Below are positions 24,563 through 32,855 of a DNA stretch of 64,000 nucleotides, piece by piece. The stretch covers positions 1 to 64,000 of the forward strand of contig NZ_JAJNDA010000015.1 of the NCBI RefSeq assembly GCF_021026295.1, read 5' to 3'. Numbering within the stretch: the stretch's first letter is position 1; each line of letters opens with the position of its first letter. The notes under the pieces are model-generated. The model searched no databases. It was not told the origin of the DNA and saw nothing but the letters and a program-made list of their open reading frames with translations. The DNA is from Actinomycetospora soli (GTDB lineage: Bacteria > Actinomycetota > Actinomycetes > Mycobacteriales > Pseudonocardiaceae). The position numbers and the translations under genes were made by a program.

Positions 24563-26050
24563 GTCCTCGCCCGGCCAGTTCGCCAGCGTGTCCAGGTACT
24601 GCTGCCGCACGCCCTCCACGTTCTCGTCCAGGTCCTTCGGGTCCCACGACGAGACGTCGATCGGCGGCAGCACCGCGACCTGCACGGTGCCGGGGTGGAT
24701 GACCATGGCGTTGCGGCTCATCAGCGCCCCGGTGTTCCGGAACACCAGCGGGATCACCGGCACGCCCGCCTGCATCGCGAGGTGGAACGCGCCCTTCTTG
24801 AACCGGCCCGGGCTCGGCGTCGCCGACCGCGTGCCCTCGGGGGCGATGACCACCGAGACGCCCGAGCGCAGACGCTCGACGGCGGGTTCGAGGGCCTTGC
24901 GGGCCTGCGCGTTGTCGGCGCGGTCGATGAACGCCGTCTCCAGCAACCGCATGAGCGGGCCGAACAGCGGGTTGTTGGCCAGCTCCATCTTCGCCACCGG
25001 GGCGAAGTTGCCGCGCAGCAGGCCGCCGAGCACCAGCACGTCGAGCTGGCTCTGGTGGTTGAACAGGAAGACCGCGGGCTGGTTCTCCCAGATGTGGTGC
25101 CCGCCGACGACGTCGAGGGTGACCCCCGAGGCCAGCAGCGACAGGTCCCCGCCCAGGCCGATGCCCAGGTTGAGCCCCGCTCGGCGGGACCCGCCGAGCA
25201 GGCCCAGCCCCAGTCCCGTCACGAACCCGCCCATCATCCCGGCGTAGGTGCCGACGGTCCGGGCGACCTCGACGGGCCCGGTCCAGGGCCGGCCCGGGAA
25301 GTCGATGGTCGGCCAGCCGCGCTCGGCCGCGGCGCGACGCAGGCCCGACGACGGGTTCACCGCGGTCGGGCGCCCGACGGTCGCGAGGAAGGGCACGTCC
25401 TCGTTGCCGTTGGAGTAGGCGAAGCTCGCCTCGAGATCGATCTGGTGGGCGGCGGCGAAGTCCTTGACCGCCGCGGCCTTGCCCTCGCCGTAGGGGCTGC
25501 GGCCGTCGGGGCGGCCGGTGATCCGGCCGTCCTCGCCGACCTCCAGGGCCGTGTAGATGGTGTGGTCGACGCCGAGGGCCTCGGCGGCGGGCCCGACCTG
25601 GAACCGCGTGGCCGACGACGCCAGCACCACGGTGTGGCCCCGCTCGAGGTGGGCGCGCACCAGGCGCCACGCCTCCGGGTACACCGACGGTCCGATCTCG
25701 TCGCGGAACAGCTGCCGCCCGAGGGACTCCAGCTCCTCGGGCGTCCGGCCGGCCCAGCTGCGCAGGGTGATGCCGAGGAACTTGGTGAAGTCCTCCTCGG
25801 TCTCCAGCGACTGGCTGCCCGCCGCCGCGAGCGTGCGGACCGTCGTCGGCACGTCGATGTCGAGGTGGGTGATGTGGTGACGCATGAACGAGACCACCGA
25901 GTACCCGGCGATCACGGTGCCGTCGAAGTCGAAGAACGCCCCGACCGACGGTCCCTCGGGGGCCTCGCGGACGTCGGCGAGCAGGGACTCGGGGCTGGGG
26001 CTCGACACGCTAGGGCCTGACACCGGTGCTCTCCTGTCGGTTGCGGGCAT
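24560..26050 (-). CDS. plsC: HAD-family phosphatase fused to 1-acylglycerol-3-phosphate acyltransferase
   Basis: 496 residues. The N-terminal HAD-IB (SerB-like) domain (about 35-250) shows FFDFDGTV (Asp41, Asp43) and the later GRPDGRSPYGEGKAAAVK and YSNGNEDVPFL motifs. The C-terminal acyltransferase domain (about 285-480) shows NHQSQLD (HX4D), APEGTRSATPSPGRFKKGA and VIPLVF. It should make phosphatidate from lysophosphatidate; the HAD half may be a phosphatase of unknown substrate. The start at ATG 26050 overlaps plsB by 41 bp, so translation is probably coupled. Rv2483c-Rv2482c of M. tuberculosis have the same pair of proteins, as I recall. Confidence 0.9.
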   Translation of the reverse strand: MPATDRRAPVSGPSVSSPSPESLLADVREAPEGPSVGAFFDFDGTVIAGYSVVSFMRHHITHLDIDVPTTVRTLAAAGSQSLETEEDFTKFLGITLRSWAGRTPEELESLGRQLFRDEIGPSVYPEAWRLVRAHLERGHTVVLASSATRFQVGPAAEALGVDHTIYTALEVGEDGRITGRPDGRSPYGEGKAAAVKDFAAAHQIDLEASFAYSNGNEDVPFLATVGRPTAVNPSSGLRRAAAERGWPTIDFPGRPWTGPVEVARTVGTYAGMMGGFVTGLGLGLLGGSRRAGLNLGIGLGGDLSLLASGVTLDVVGGHHIWENQPAVFLFNHQSQLDVLVLGGLLRGNFAPVAKMELANNPLFGPLMRLLETAFIDRADNAQARKALEPAVERLRSGVSVVIAPEGTRSATPSPGRFKKGAFHLAMQAGVPVIPLVFRNTGALMSRNAMVIHPGTVQVAVLPPIDVSSWDPKDLDENVEGVRQQYLDTLANWPGED

Positions 26051-28478
26051 CGGTCTCGTCGATGCGCACGACCCGGCCGACCACGGCGCGGATCTCCTCG
26101 GCGAATTCCCGACGACGGGTCGCGAGGCCCACGAGGGCCTCGGGCGTCGCGTCCTCGGGCAACTGCACGAGTCCCCTGTTCCCCGCCAGACGCAGTGCCG
26201 ATGCGAACAACTCGCGGGACAACGCCTCCGGGCCGTGCAGCCGCCCCTGCAGGAGGAGCTGGCGGCCGACCGCGAGGCAGTCGTCGAAGAGCTCGTCGTC
26301 GACGACCGGCGTCGCCACGTCCCACGCGGCGAGGCGCTGCGCGAGCAGCCACTGGGCGTCGACGAAGGAGCGCAGCACGCGGTGGGCGCAGAGGAACTTG
26401 CTCGCGAGCAGCACCTCCTTCGTGCGCGCCACGGGCCGTCCGACCTCGGTCCAGTCCGGGTCGATCAGCGTCAGCTCGTCGGCCAGCTCGGCGCGGAAGG
26501 TCTCCTTGTCGGGGAAGAAGAACTCGTACTTGAGCAGGTCGCGCAGCGCGAGGGCGTGGGTGAAGCCCGCCGCGAGCGCCTCCCGCCCGTCGTCGGCGTC
26601 GTCGACCTCGAGCACGGACAGTTCGACGATCGCGCGGTTGACGAAGTGGTGGATCGCGGAGTTGCGGTAGAACGCGGCGACGATGTGGTGGCCCGGCTCG
26701 ATCGAGAACACCGGCTCGGTGCCCTCGGTGTAGGCGGTGACCACCTTCTCCTGCCGCAGCGCCAGCAGCGCCTCGGCGACGCCGCCGTTGGTACGCAGCG
26801 ACCCGATCCCGGTGTGCGGGAGCTTGCGGGCCTCGACGTAGTCGAGCACCGGCTCCACGACGCGGCGGACCTGGGACAGGGTCAGCGCCCGGTCGCGGAC
26901 CCCGAGCAGCGCGAGCGCGGCCATCGCGATCGGCGTCACCGGGGTGACCCGGTTGATCCGCACGAAGACCTCGAACGCGGTCTTCTGCAGCGCGAGCCGG
27001 CGGGCCGCGGAGTCGGTGGCGTCGCCGTCGATGAGGTCGGGGTCGCGCTCGAGCGCCGGGTCGCCCGCCGTCGAGAGCGCCTGCCGCAGCGAGAGCGGCT
27101 CGCCGAAGGCGACGTGCAGCGACCCGACCCGGCGCCGCTGGGCCCGCGCGTACCCGGCGAGCCACCGCAGGCCCTCGGGGGTCTTCGTCCCGCCCGTCTG
27201 CTCGACGGCCATCTGGTGCACTTCCTGGAGCTGGTCGTGCGTGATCGACACCGGCACCAGGAACACGTCGGAGGTGCGGCGGGTCTCCACCGCGTGCGCG
27301 ACGTCGGAGAGCAGGCCGTACTTCGGGGGCCGCAGCTTGCCCGTACGGGTGCGCCCGCCCTCCATGTACCACTCGAGGTTGAAGCGCTTGGCCGCGAGCC
27401 ACGAGAAGTACTCGCGGACCATCGCCTTGTAGACCGAGTCCTTGCCGAAGCTGCGGCGGATGAAGATGATCCCGCTGCGCCGGGCCAGCGACTCCAGGCC
27501 CCAGATCCGCAGGTTGTTGCCGCCGAGGACGTGGTTGCGCGGGAAGTCGTTCTCCCGCAGCACCTCGGCCAGCACGAACGGGTCGGTGTAGGACCGGTGC
27601 GAGGGCAGGAACACGAGGGCGTGCTGGGCGTTCAGCGCGCGCAGCGGCTCGAGGCCGCTGGTGTCGGCGTGGACCTCCCAGGCCCGCTCGTGCATGGGGC
27701 GCAGCACGCCGGAGAACATGTCGACCGCGGTCGGGTCCATCGCGGCGACGAGCCCCTGCAGCTGCTTCTCCGCCTCGGCCGCGACCTGCTCCTCGGGCTC
27801 GCCGGTCTCCTGCGCGAGCCGTCGGACCTCGCGGGCGAAGTGGGCCCCGCCGACGATCTGGTCGGCCACCTCCCGCGGCACCTTCGAGCGGTTGCCGAGC
27901 ACGCTGCGCTCGGCCCGGTCGAGGGCGAGCGCGGCCTGCTGGGTGACGAACCGGACGAAGTCCGCGGTCTCGGTCGACATCCGTTCGCGGCGGTGGCGCA
28001 CGAGCAGCTCGCGCACGGTGGCCGGGCGGCCCACCACGACCCGGTGGCGCTGCCGGTCGGTGCGTTCCTGCTGGGCCCGGGCGGCGCGGGCCCGGTCGCG
28101 CAGCTTGGATCGGCGGGTGACGGCGTCGAGGACGCGCAGCAACGGCTTCGTCGGCACGGCCTCGCCGCCCGGCTCCCAGACCAGGCGCACGGGGACGAGC
28201 AGCGGGTTGTCGCCGCGGGTGAGGCGGGCGGCGAGCTCGCCGCCCTCGGCGGGCACGGTCTCCACCGCGCGGCCGTTGAGCGTGGCGTTCGCGGCGAGCC
28301 ACCGGTCGATGAGGCGCCGCTCGAGCACGCTCGGCGCGTCGACGAGGACCACCAGCTGGCGGTCGCCGGAGTCCGGGAGGGCGCCGCCCACGGGGCGCGG
28401 CACGACCCTGCCCAGCGGACCCGACCTGTCGTCGGGAACGGGGTGGGCGGAGACCGGATCAGCTCCCACGGTGTGCAC
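26010..28478 (-). CDS. plsB: Glycerol-3-phosphate 1-O-acyltransferase
   Basis: 822 residues from GTG 28478. It is the membrane-associated enzyme that starts phospholipid synthesis by acylating glycerol-3-phosphate. The acyltransferase core near residues 290-430 has LPSHRSYTDPFVL (HX4D), NNLRIWGLESLARRSGIIFIRRSF and WYMEGGRTRTGKL. Long N- and C-terminal helical regions are usual for PlsB. Followed by the overlapping HAD-PlsC gene, it forms an operon for two successive acylations. Divergent from the alcohol dehydrogenase gene. Confidence 0.93.
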   Translation of the reverse strand: MHTVGADPVSAHPVPDDRSGPLGRVVPRPVGGALPDSGDRQLVVLVDAPSVLERRLIDRWLAANATLNGRAVETVPAEGGELAARLTRGDNPLLVPVRLVWEPGGEAVPTKPLLRVLDAVTRRSKLRDRARAARAQQERTDRQRHRVVVGRPATVRELLVRHRRERMSTETADFVRFVTQQAALALDRAERSVLGNRSKVPREVADQIVGGAHFAREVRRLAQETGEPEEQVAAEAEKQLQGLVAAMDPTAVDMFSGVLRPMHERAWEVHADTSGLEPLRALNAQHALVFLPSHRSYTDPFVLAEVLRENDFPRNHVLGGNNLRIWGLESLARRSGIIFIRRSFGKDSVYKAMVREYFSWLAAKRFNLEWYMEGGRTRTGKLRPPKYGLLSDVAHAVETRRTSDVFLVPVSITHDQLQEVHQMAVEQTGGTKTPEGLRWLAGYARAQRRRVGSLHVAFGEPLSLRQALSTAGDPALERDPDLIDGDATDSAARRLALQKTAFEVFVRINRVTPVTPIAMAALALLGVRDRALTLSQVRRVVEPVLDYVEARKLPHTGIGSLRTNGGVAEALLALRQEKVVTAYTEGTEPVFSIEPGHHIVAAFYRNSAIHHFVNRAIVELSVLEVDDADDGREALAAGFTHALALRDLLKYEFFFPDKETFRAELADELTLIDPDWTEVGRPVARTKEVLLASKFLCAHRVLRSFVDAQWLLAQRLAAWDVATPVVDDELFDDCLAVGRQLLLQGRLHGPEALSRELFASALRLAGNRGLVQLPEDATPEALVGLATRRREFAEEIRAVVGRVVRIDETDARNRQESTGVRP

Positions 28479-28576
28479 CTCCCGCGCCGGACCCCACGGC
28501 CTCGAGACGGCGGCGACGGGGGTGGGACCACCCTACCCGGCGGACCGGTCCCGGCTGATCGTCACGCGTCGTGGTT

Positions 28577-28598
28577 CCGATGCAGGGGTACGCATCGG
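28577..28598. promoter_or_regulatory. Inverted repeat upstream of the alcohol dehydrogenase gene
   Basis: CCGATGC (28577-28583) and GCATCGG (28592-28598) form a perfect 7-bp inverted repeat, 34 bp before the GTG at 28632 and within the divergent plsB/adh spacer. It is a plausible operator; the regulator is unknown. Confidence 0.35.
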
Positions 28599-28631
28599 TT
28601 CGACGAGGTCCCACGACGATGGAGTGACGAC

Positions 28632-29648
28632 GTGCGTGCAGTGCAGGTGCCCCAGGCCGGCGGCGAGTTCGAGCTGGTGGAGCGCGATCTGCCCGAACCC
28701 GGCGAGGGCGAGGTGCGGGTGACGGTGCAGGCCTGCGGGGTGTGCCATTCGGACATGTTCGCCAAGGAGGGCGTGATGGGGGACGCGACGCCGTTCCCGA
28801 TCGTCCCCGGCCACGAGATCGTCGGGCTGGTCGACGCCGTGGGCGAGCACGTGCGCGGGGACTGGACGCCCGGCGACCGCGTGGGCGTCGGCTGGTTCGG
28901 CGGCGCCTGCTACCACTGCGAGTCCTGTCGGCGCGGCGACTTCATCACCTGCGCCAACGGCCGCATCCCCGGCGTGACCTTCGACGGCGGCTACGCCGAC
29001 GCCGTCGTCGTCCCGGCCGACGCCCTGGCCCGGGTGCCCGACGAGCTGTCCTCCGAGGAGGCCGCGCCGCTGCTGTGCGCCGGCGTCACGACCTACCACG
29101 CGCTGCGCTCGAGCGTCGTCCGTCCCGGCGACCGCGTCGCCGTGCAGGGCATCGGCGGCCTCGGGCACCTGGCGATCCAGTTCGCGGCCCGGATGGGCTG
29201 CGAGGTCGTCGCGATCTCGCGGGGCACGGCGAAGGCGGACCTGGCCAAGCAGCTCGGGGCGCACCAGCACGTCGACTCGGAGGCGACCGACCCCGGCGAG
29301 GCGCTCGCGGCGATGGGCGGGGCCACCGTGATCGTCGCGACGGCGACCGACGGCGGCGCGATCTCCGCGCTGGTGCCGGGGCTCGCGCCGCGCGGCCAGC
29401 TGATCGTCGTCGGCGCCGCGGAGACGCCGCTGACGATCGAGGCGATGTCGCTGATCGGGCCGGCCGCCCAGGTCGTGGGCCACCCGTCGGGCACGTCCAA
29501 GGACTCCGAGGACACCCTGAACTTCTCCCGCATCACCGGTGTGCGACCGATGATCGAGACGATGCCGTTGGAGCGGGCGGCCGAGGCCTACGCGACGATG
29601 ATGGCGAACGACGCCCGCTTCCGGATGGTCCTGACGACGGGGAACTAG
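28632..29648 (+). CDS. Zinc-dependent alcohol dehydrogenase (MDR superfamily)
   Basis: 338 residues from GTG 28632. Catalytic zinc ligands: Cys in ACGVCHSD, the His-Glu of PGHEIVG and a later Cys (LLCAGVT). Structural zinc cysteines: ACYHCESCRRGDFITC. The Rossmann motif is VQGIGGLGHLAIQFA. The cinnamyl-alcohol/AdhA-like subgroup fits best (SRGTAKADLAKQLGAHQHVD). It reversibly oxidises alcohols or aldehydes with NAD(P). Its stop TAG shares two bases with the stop of the convergent GH18-like gene (CTAG at 29645-29648). Confidence 0.92.
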   Translation: MRAVQVPQAGGEFELVERDLPEPGEGEVRVTVQACGVCHSDMFAKEGVMGDATPFPIVPGHEIVGLVDAVGEHVRGDWTPGDRVGVGWFGGACYHCESCRRGDFITCANGRIPGVTFDGGYADAVVVPADALARVPDELSSEEAAPLLCAGVTTYHALRSSVVRPGDRVAVQGIGGLGHLAIQFAARMGCEVVAISRGTAKADLAKQLGAHQHVDSEATDPGEALAAMGGATVIVATATDGGAISALVPGLAPRGQLIVVGAAETPLTIEAMSLIGPAAQVVGHPSGTSKDSEDTLNFSRITGVRPMIETMPLERAAEAYATMMANDARFRMVLTTGN

Positions 29649-30694
29649 AACCGCTGCAGGGCCCGGGTGAAGGCCCAGGGCTCCTGGGCGATCCCGCTGC
29701 AGTCGTCGGCCTCGGTCGCGGTGCCGGGACAGCCCCCGTTGTCCCGCATCAGCGACCAGGCCCCGACGTAGCCGTAGCCCCGGGCGCGGGCGCCGTCGAC
29801 CACGGCGGCCGCGTCGGCGACGGTGGTGGTCTCCGCGGTGTCGTTGCGGCCGATCATCGGCGTCAGCCCGATCCGCCGGGCGACGTCGGCGGGGTCGCTG
29901 CCCGGCCAGAGCCGCTGCAGCGCGGCGAGCGAGAGGTCGGCCGCGTCGAGCATCGACTCGGCCCAGGCGCCGCGCTGCTCGAAGTTCATGACCATGAGGT
30001 TGACGCGGGCGGCGACGCCCCGCGCGGACACGGTCTCGACGAGTTCCCGCGCGTCGTCGGTCATACCGGCGTCCGCGCCCTCGACCTGGACGGTCAGCGT
30101 GATCCGTGCGCCCCGCCGCTCCTGCAGCAGCGCCAGGGCGTCGGCGACGCGGTCCGTCGACACGGCGCGGCCCTTGTCGGTCTCGATGTCGACGTCGAGG
30201 TGGTCGGTCCCGACGACGTCGAGCGCCTGCCCGTAGGCCCGCGCCAGCGCCTCCGCGTCCGGGCACCGGGTCTCGAGGTAGTCACCGACCGCGCCGCCGG
30301 AGGACACCGTCACCGTGCCGCCGCGGCTCCTGAGCCCGGCGATCGAGGCCTGCACGGCGGGGTCGGTCAGCGGCGTGGTGCCGCCCCAGGTGGGGACGCA
30401 GCCCGCGCCGGCGAGGACGAACGCGAGCACCACGTCGCGCTGACCGGAGGCGTCCGCGACGGCACCGAGGTCGGGCAGGGGCGGCGTCGTCAGGTCGACG
30501 TACGGGGCGACGCGGGTGGTCGGGAGCGGCCCGTCGGGCGCCCGCGGGCCGGGGCGGGTCGGCGCGGAGGAGGTGGGGCCGGCGACGGTGGGCGAGCTCT
30601 GGGCGGTGCGGACCGGGGAGGGCAGCACCGCGAGCACGACGAGCACCACCGTCAGCAGCGCGCCGGCGAGCGCGGCGCGCAGCGCGACGATCAC
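29645..30694 (-). CDS. Membrane-anchored glycoside hydrolase family 18-like (chitinase-like) protein
   Basis: 349 residues from GTG 30694. An N-terminal hydrophobic segment (about 3-25, LRAALAGALLTVVLVVLAVL) anchors or exports it, followed by a Pro/Ser/Thr linker and a TIM-barrel-like domain with HLDVDIET, a match to the GH18 DxxDxDxE signature (last acidic residue Glu). It resembles secreted actinobacterial chitinases, but no carbohydrate-binding module is present. The GTG overlaps the stop of the upstream gene as GTGA, so the two are co-translated. It probably acts on an extracellular polysaccharide or on the cell wall. Confidence 0.75.
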   Translation of the reverse strand: MIVALRAALAGALLTVVLVVLAVLPSPVRTAQSSPTVAGPTSSAPTRPGPRAPDGPLPTTRVAPYVDLTTPPLPDLGAVADASGQRDVVLAFVLAGAGCVPTWGGTTPLTDPAVQASIAGLRSRGGTVTVSSGGAVGDYLETRCPDAEALARAYGQALDVVGTDHLDVDIETDKGRAVSTDRVADALALLQERRGARITLTVQVEGADAGMTDDARELVETVSARGVAARVNLMVMNFEQRGAWAESMLDAADLSLAALQRLWPGSDPADVARRIGLTPMIGRNDTAETTTVADAAAVVDGARARGYGYVGAWSLMRDNGGCPGTATEADDCSGIAQEPWAFTRALQRF

Positions 30695-31530
30695 GTGTTC
30701 CGGAGCCTCGTGTCCGCCGCGGCGGGCTCGGTCTTCTGCTCCGGCACCGCGGGGGCCTGGACCTCGGGCTCCTTCTCCACCGGGGCGGGCACGACCGGGG
30801 CCGGGGCCGGGGCCGGGGCCGGCGCCACCGGGGCCGGGGCGACCCGACGCGGCGCGGTGGTGCGCGGGGCGACCTTCTTCGGGGTGGTCGTCCGCTTCTT
30901 CGCCGGCGCCTTCGTCGTCGTCGTGGTGACGTCGTCCGCCGGGGTCGCGACGATCGGGCTCGGGACGGGGGCGGGGACGACCGGGGCGGCGGGCGCGAGG
31001 GAGGCACCGTTGGCGACGGGCGCGGGTCCGCCTCCGACCGGCCCGGTCGCGCCGGCGAGCGCCCCGGTCACGACGACGCCCACGTAGCCCGCGGCCAGCG
31101 TGGCCGCGGCGACGGCGAGGCCCTTGAAGCGGCGGGCGCGGCGACCGCTTCCGTCGACGAAGATCGGGCCGGCCTTGGCGCGGTCGCCGGGCGAGTTCGG
31201 GATGAGCGTGGTGGTGGCGCGCGCGGAGACGTCGTCGGAGGAGCTGCGCCGCGCCGACACGCCGCGGATGTCCTCCGGGGCGCTGCGCCGGGCGGGCGCG
31301 GCGGCGGTCGGGGTGTGCTCGGTGACCGGCTCGGGCGCGGGCCGGGGCGCGGGCAGCGGAGCCCGCGTCGGCACGGGCCGGGGGGCCGCGACCGTGCGGG
31401 GCGCCGGCACCGCGATGGTGCGGGCGGTCGTCCCCCGGGGTGACGGGAGGTGGCCGGGAAGCCTCCGATCGGCGGAATCGAGCACCGTGTAGCGGCGCGC
31501 TGGTCCGTCCGTCGCGCGGTGATTGGCCAT
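30691..31530 (-). CDS. Single-pass membrane protein with proline/alanine-rich tail
   Basis: 279 residues from ATG 31530. The N-terminal half is basic and Pro/Arg-rich (about 1-130). One membrane helix lies at about 136-160 (LAVAAATLAAGYVGVVVTGAL). The outer part is extremely Pro/Ala/Thr/Lys-rich (TTTTTKAPAKKRTTTPKK, then a run of APAP repeats) and resembles wall-spanning linkers. No domain is recognised. It is translationally coupled (GTGA) to the GH18-like protein, suggesting a shared envelope role. Composition makes homology searches unreliable. Confidence 0.6.
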   Translation of the reverse strand: MANHRATDGPARRYTVLDSADRRLPGHLPSPRGTTARTIAVPAPRTVAAPRPVPTRAPLPAPRPAPEPVTEHTPTAAAPARRSAPEDIRGVSARRSSSDDVSARATTTLIPNSPGDRAKAGPIFVDGSGRRARRFKGLAVAAATLAAGYVGVVVTGALAGATGPVGGGPAPVANGASLAPAAPVVPAPVPSPIVATPADDVTTTTTKAPAKKRTTTPKKVAPRTTAPRRVAPAPVAPAPAPAPAPVVPAPVEKEPEVQAPAVPEQKTEPAAADTRLRNT

Positions 31531-31607
31531 GATTCGTCCCTGCCGTCCCCGATCGGTGATCGACGCCCCTCCGGGCGTCACCCGTACGAGGTATCGGGGC
31601 AGAGGAT

Positions 31608-31629
31608 GTCACCGTTACCTCACGGTGAC
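31608..31629. promoter_or_regulatory. Inverted repeat upstream of the proline-rich membrane protein gene
   Basis: GTCACCGT (31608-31615) and ACGGTGAC (31622-31629), loop TACCTC, a perfect 8-bp inverted repeat about 78 bp upstream of the start at 31530. It could be an operator for that operon. Confidence 0.35.
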
Positions 31630-31692
31630 CAGTTCGTGCCCGGTTCCGTGTGATCGAGGAGATAGGCGACCCGGAGGGCGCGGGAACGAGAA

Positions 31693-31724
31693 CGGCCCCG
31701 GCTCTCCTGGGAGAACCGGGGCCG
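31693..31724 (-). terminator. Terminator of tRNA-Pro
   Basis: CGGCCCCGG (31693-31701) pairs with CCGGGGCCG (31716-31724), with additional CTC/GAG pairing inside. It lies 11 bp downstream of the 3' end of the tRNA on the minus strand. Confidence 0.7.
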
Positions 31725-31735
31725 GACCGTGTGTG

Positions 31736-31809
31736 TCGGGGTGGCGGGATTCGAACCCACGACCTCCTCGTCCCGAACGAGGCGCGCTACCAAGCTGCGC
31801 CACACCCCG
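31736..31809 (-). tRNA. tRNA-Pro (anticodon CGG)
   Basis: 74 nt on the minus strand. The acceptor stem CGGGGTG pairs with CACCCCG, the discriminator is A and no CCA is encoded. The D-arm (GCGCAGCTTGGTAGCGC), the anticodon stem CCTCG/CGAGG with loop TTCGGGA (anticodon CGG) and the T-arm GTGGGTTCGAATCCCGC are all standard. Confidence 0.96.
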
Positions 31810-31832
31810 AGCGTGTCGCTCTGGTTCAGAGC

Positions 31833-32840
31833 CTACCTGGTGGGTCCGACGGGCCGGGACGGGGGCCGGGTGTCCCCGCCCACCGTCGCGTCGAGCGCCG
31901 TCGGACCGGTGCCGCGGGCCGGCACCAGCTCGAGCAGCGTGGCCTCCGGGCGGCAGCAGAACCGGGCGGGCGCCCACGGGGAGGTCCCCAGGCCCGCGGA
32001 CACGTGCAGCCGCGTGTGCGAGCCCCAGCGCGACGGTCCCTTGACGCGGCTGCGGTCGATGCCGCAGTTCGTGACGAGCGCGCCGTACCCGGGGAGACAG
32101 AGCTGCCCGCCGTGGGTGTGTCCGGCGAGCACCAGGTCGTAGCCGTCCGCGGCGAACCCGTCGAGCACGCGGGGCTCGGGGGAGTGGGTGAGCCCCAGCC
32201 GCAGCACCGGCGGCCCGTCGTCGGGACCGGTCGACGGATCGGCGGGCCCGGCGATGCGGTCGTGGTCGTCACGGCCGATGTGCGGGTCGTCCACCCCGGC
32301 GACCGCGATCCGCTGGCCGGCGACGGTGAGCTCGAGGCGGGTGTGCGTGGCGTCCTGCCAGCCGTGCTCCACGAACACCGCCCGCAGGTCGCGCCAGGGG
32401 AGCTCCGGGCCCAGGACGCGGTGCTCGGGCCGGAACAGGTAGTTCGCCGGGTTCTTCGGGCGCGGGCCGTGGTAGTCGTTGCTGCCGAAGACGAAGACCC
32501 CGGGCCGGTCGAGCAGCCGCCCGAGGGCGCGCAGGACCACGGGCACGCCGCGCGGGTGCGAGAGGTTGTCCCCGGTGTTCACGACGAGGTCGGGCTCGAG
32601 CTCGGCGAGGCCCGCCACGAACCGCTCCTCGAGCCGCTGCCCGGGGCGCAGGTGCAGGTCGGAGACGTGCAGCACCCGCAGGGGACGGGCGCCGGGGGCG
32701 AGGACCGGCATCGTCACGCGGCGCAGCGCGAACCAGTGCCGCTCGACCACCGTGGCGTACCCGAGCCCGAGGGCGCCGGCGGCGCTCGCGCCGAGGGCGA
32801 GGCGCCCCGTCGTCCGGACGAGCCCGCGCAGGTCCGCCAC
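31833..32840 (-). CDS. Membrane-anchored metallophosphoesterase
   Basis: 335 residues. An N-terminal hydrophobic stretch (about 14-32) precedes a calcineurin-like domain with all metal motifs: HVSDLHL, VVNTGDNL, GSNDYHG and AGHTHGGQL, plus the His-rich DPHIGRDDHD. YkuE/YaeI-type family members hydrolyse lipid or nucleotide phosphates at the membrane. It lies directly downstream of ponA2 on the same strand (gap 15 bp), the order seen around Rv3682-Rv3683. The substrate is unknown. Confidence 0.9.
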   Translation of the reverse strand: MADLRGLVRTTGRLALGASAAGALGLGYATVVERHWFALRRVTMPVLAPGARPLRVLHVSDLHLRPGQRLEERFVAGLAELEPDLVVNTGDNLSHPRGVPVVLRALGRLLDRPGVFVFGSNDYHGPRPKNPANYLFRPEHRVLGPELPWRDLRAVFVEHGWQDATHTRLELTVAGQRIAVAGVDDPHIGRDDHDRIAGPADPSTGPDDGPPVLRLGLTHSPEPRVLDGFAADGYDLVLAGHTHGGQLCLPGYGALVTNCGIDRSRVKGPSRWGSHTRLHVSAGLGTSPWAPARFCCRPEATLLELVPARGTGPTALDATVGGDTRPPSRPVGPTR

Positions 32841-32855
32841 CCGATCCTCCGTGTC

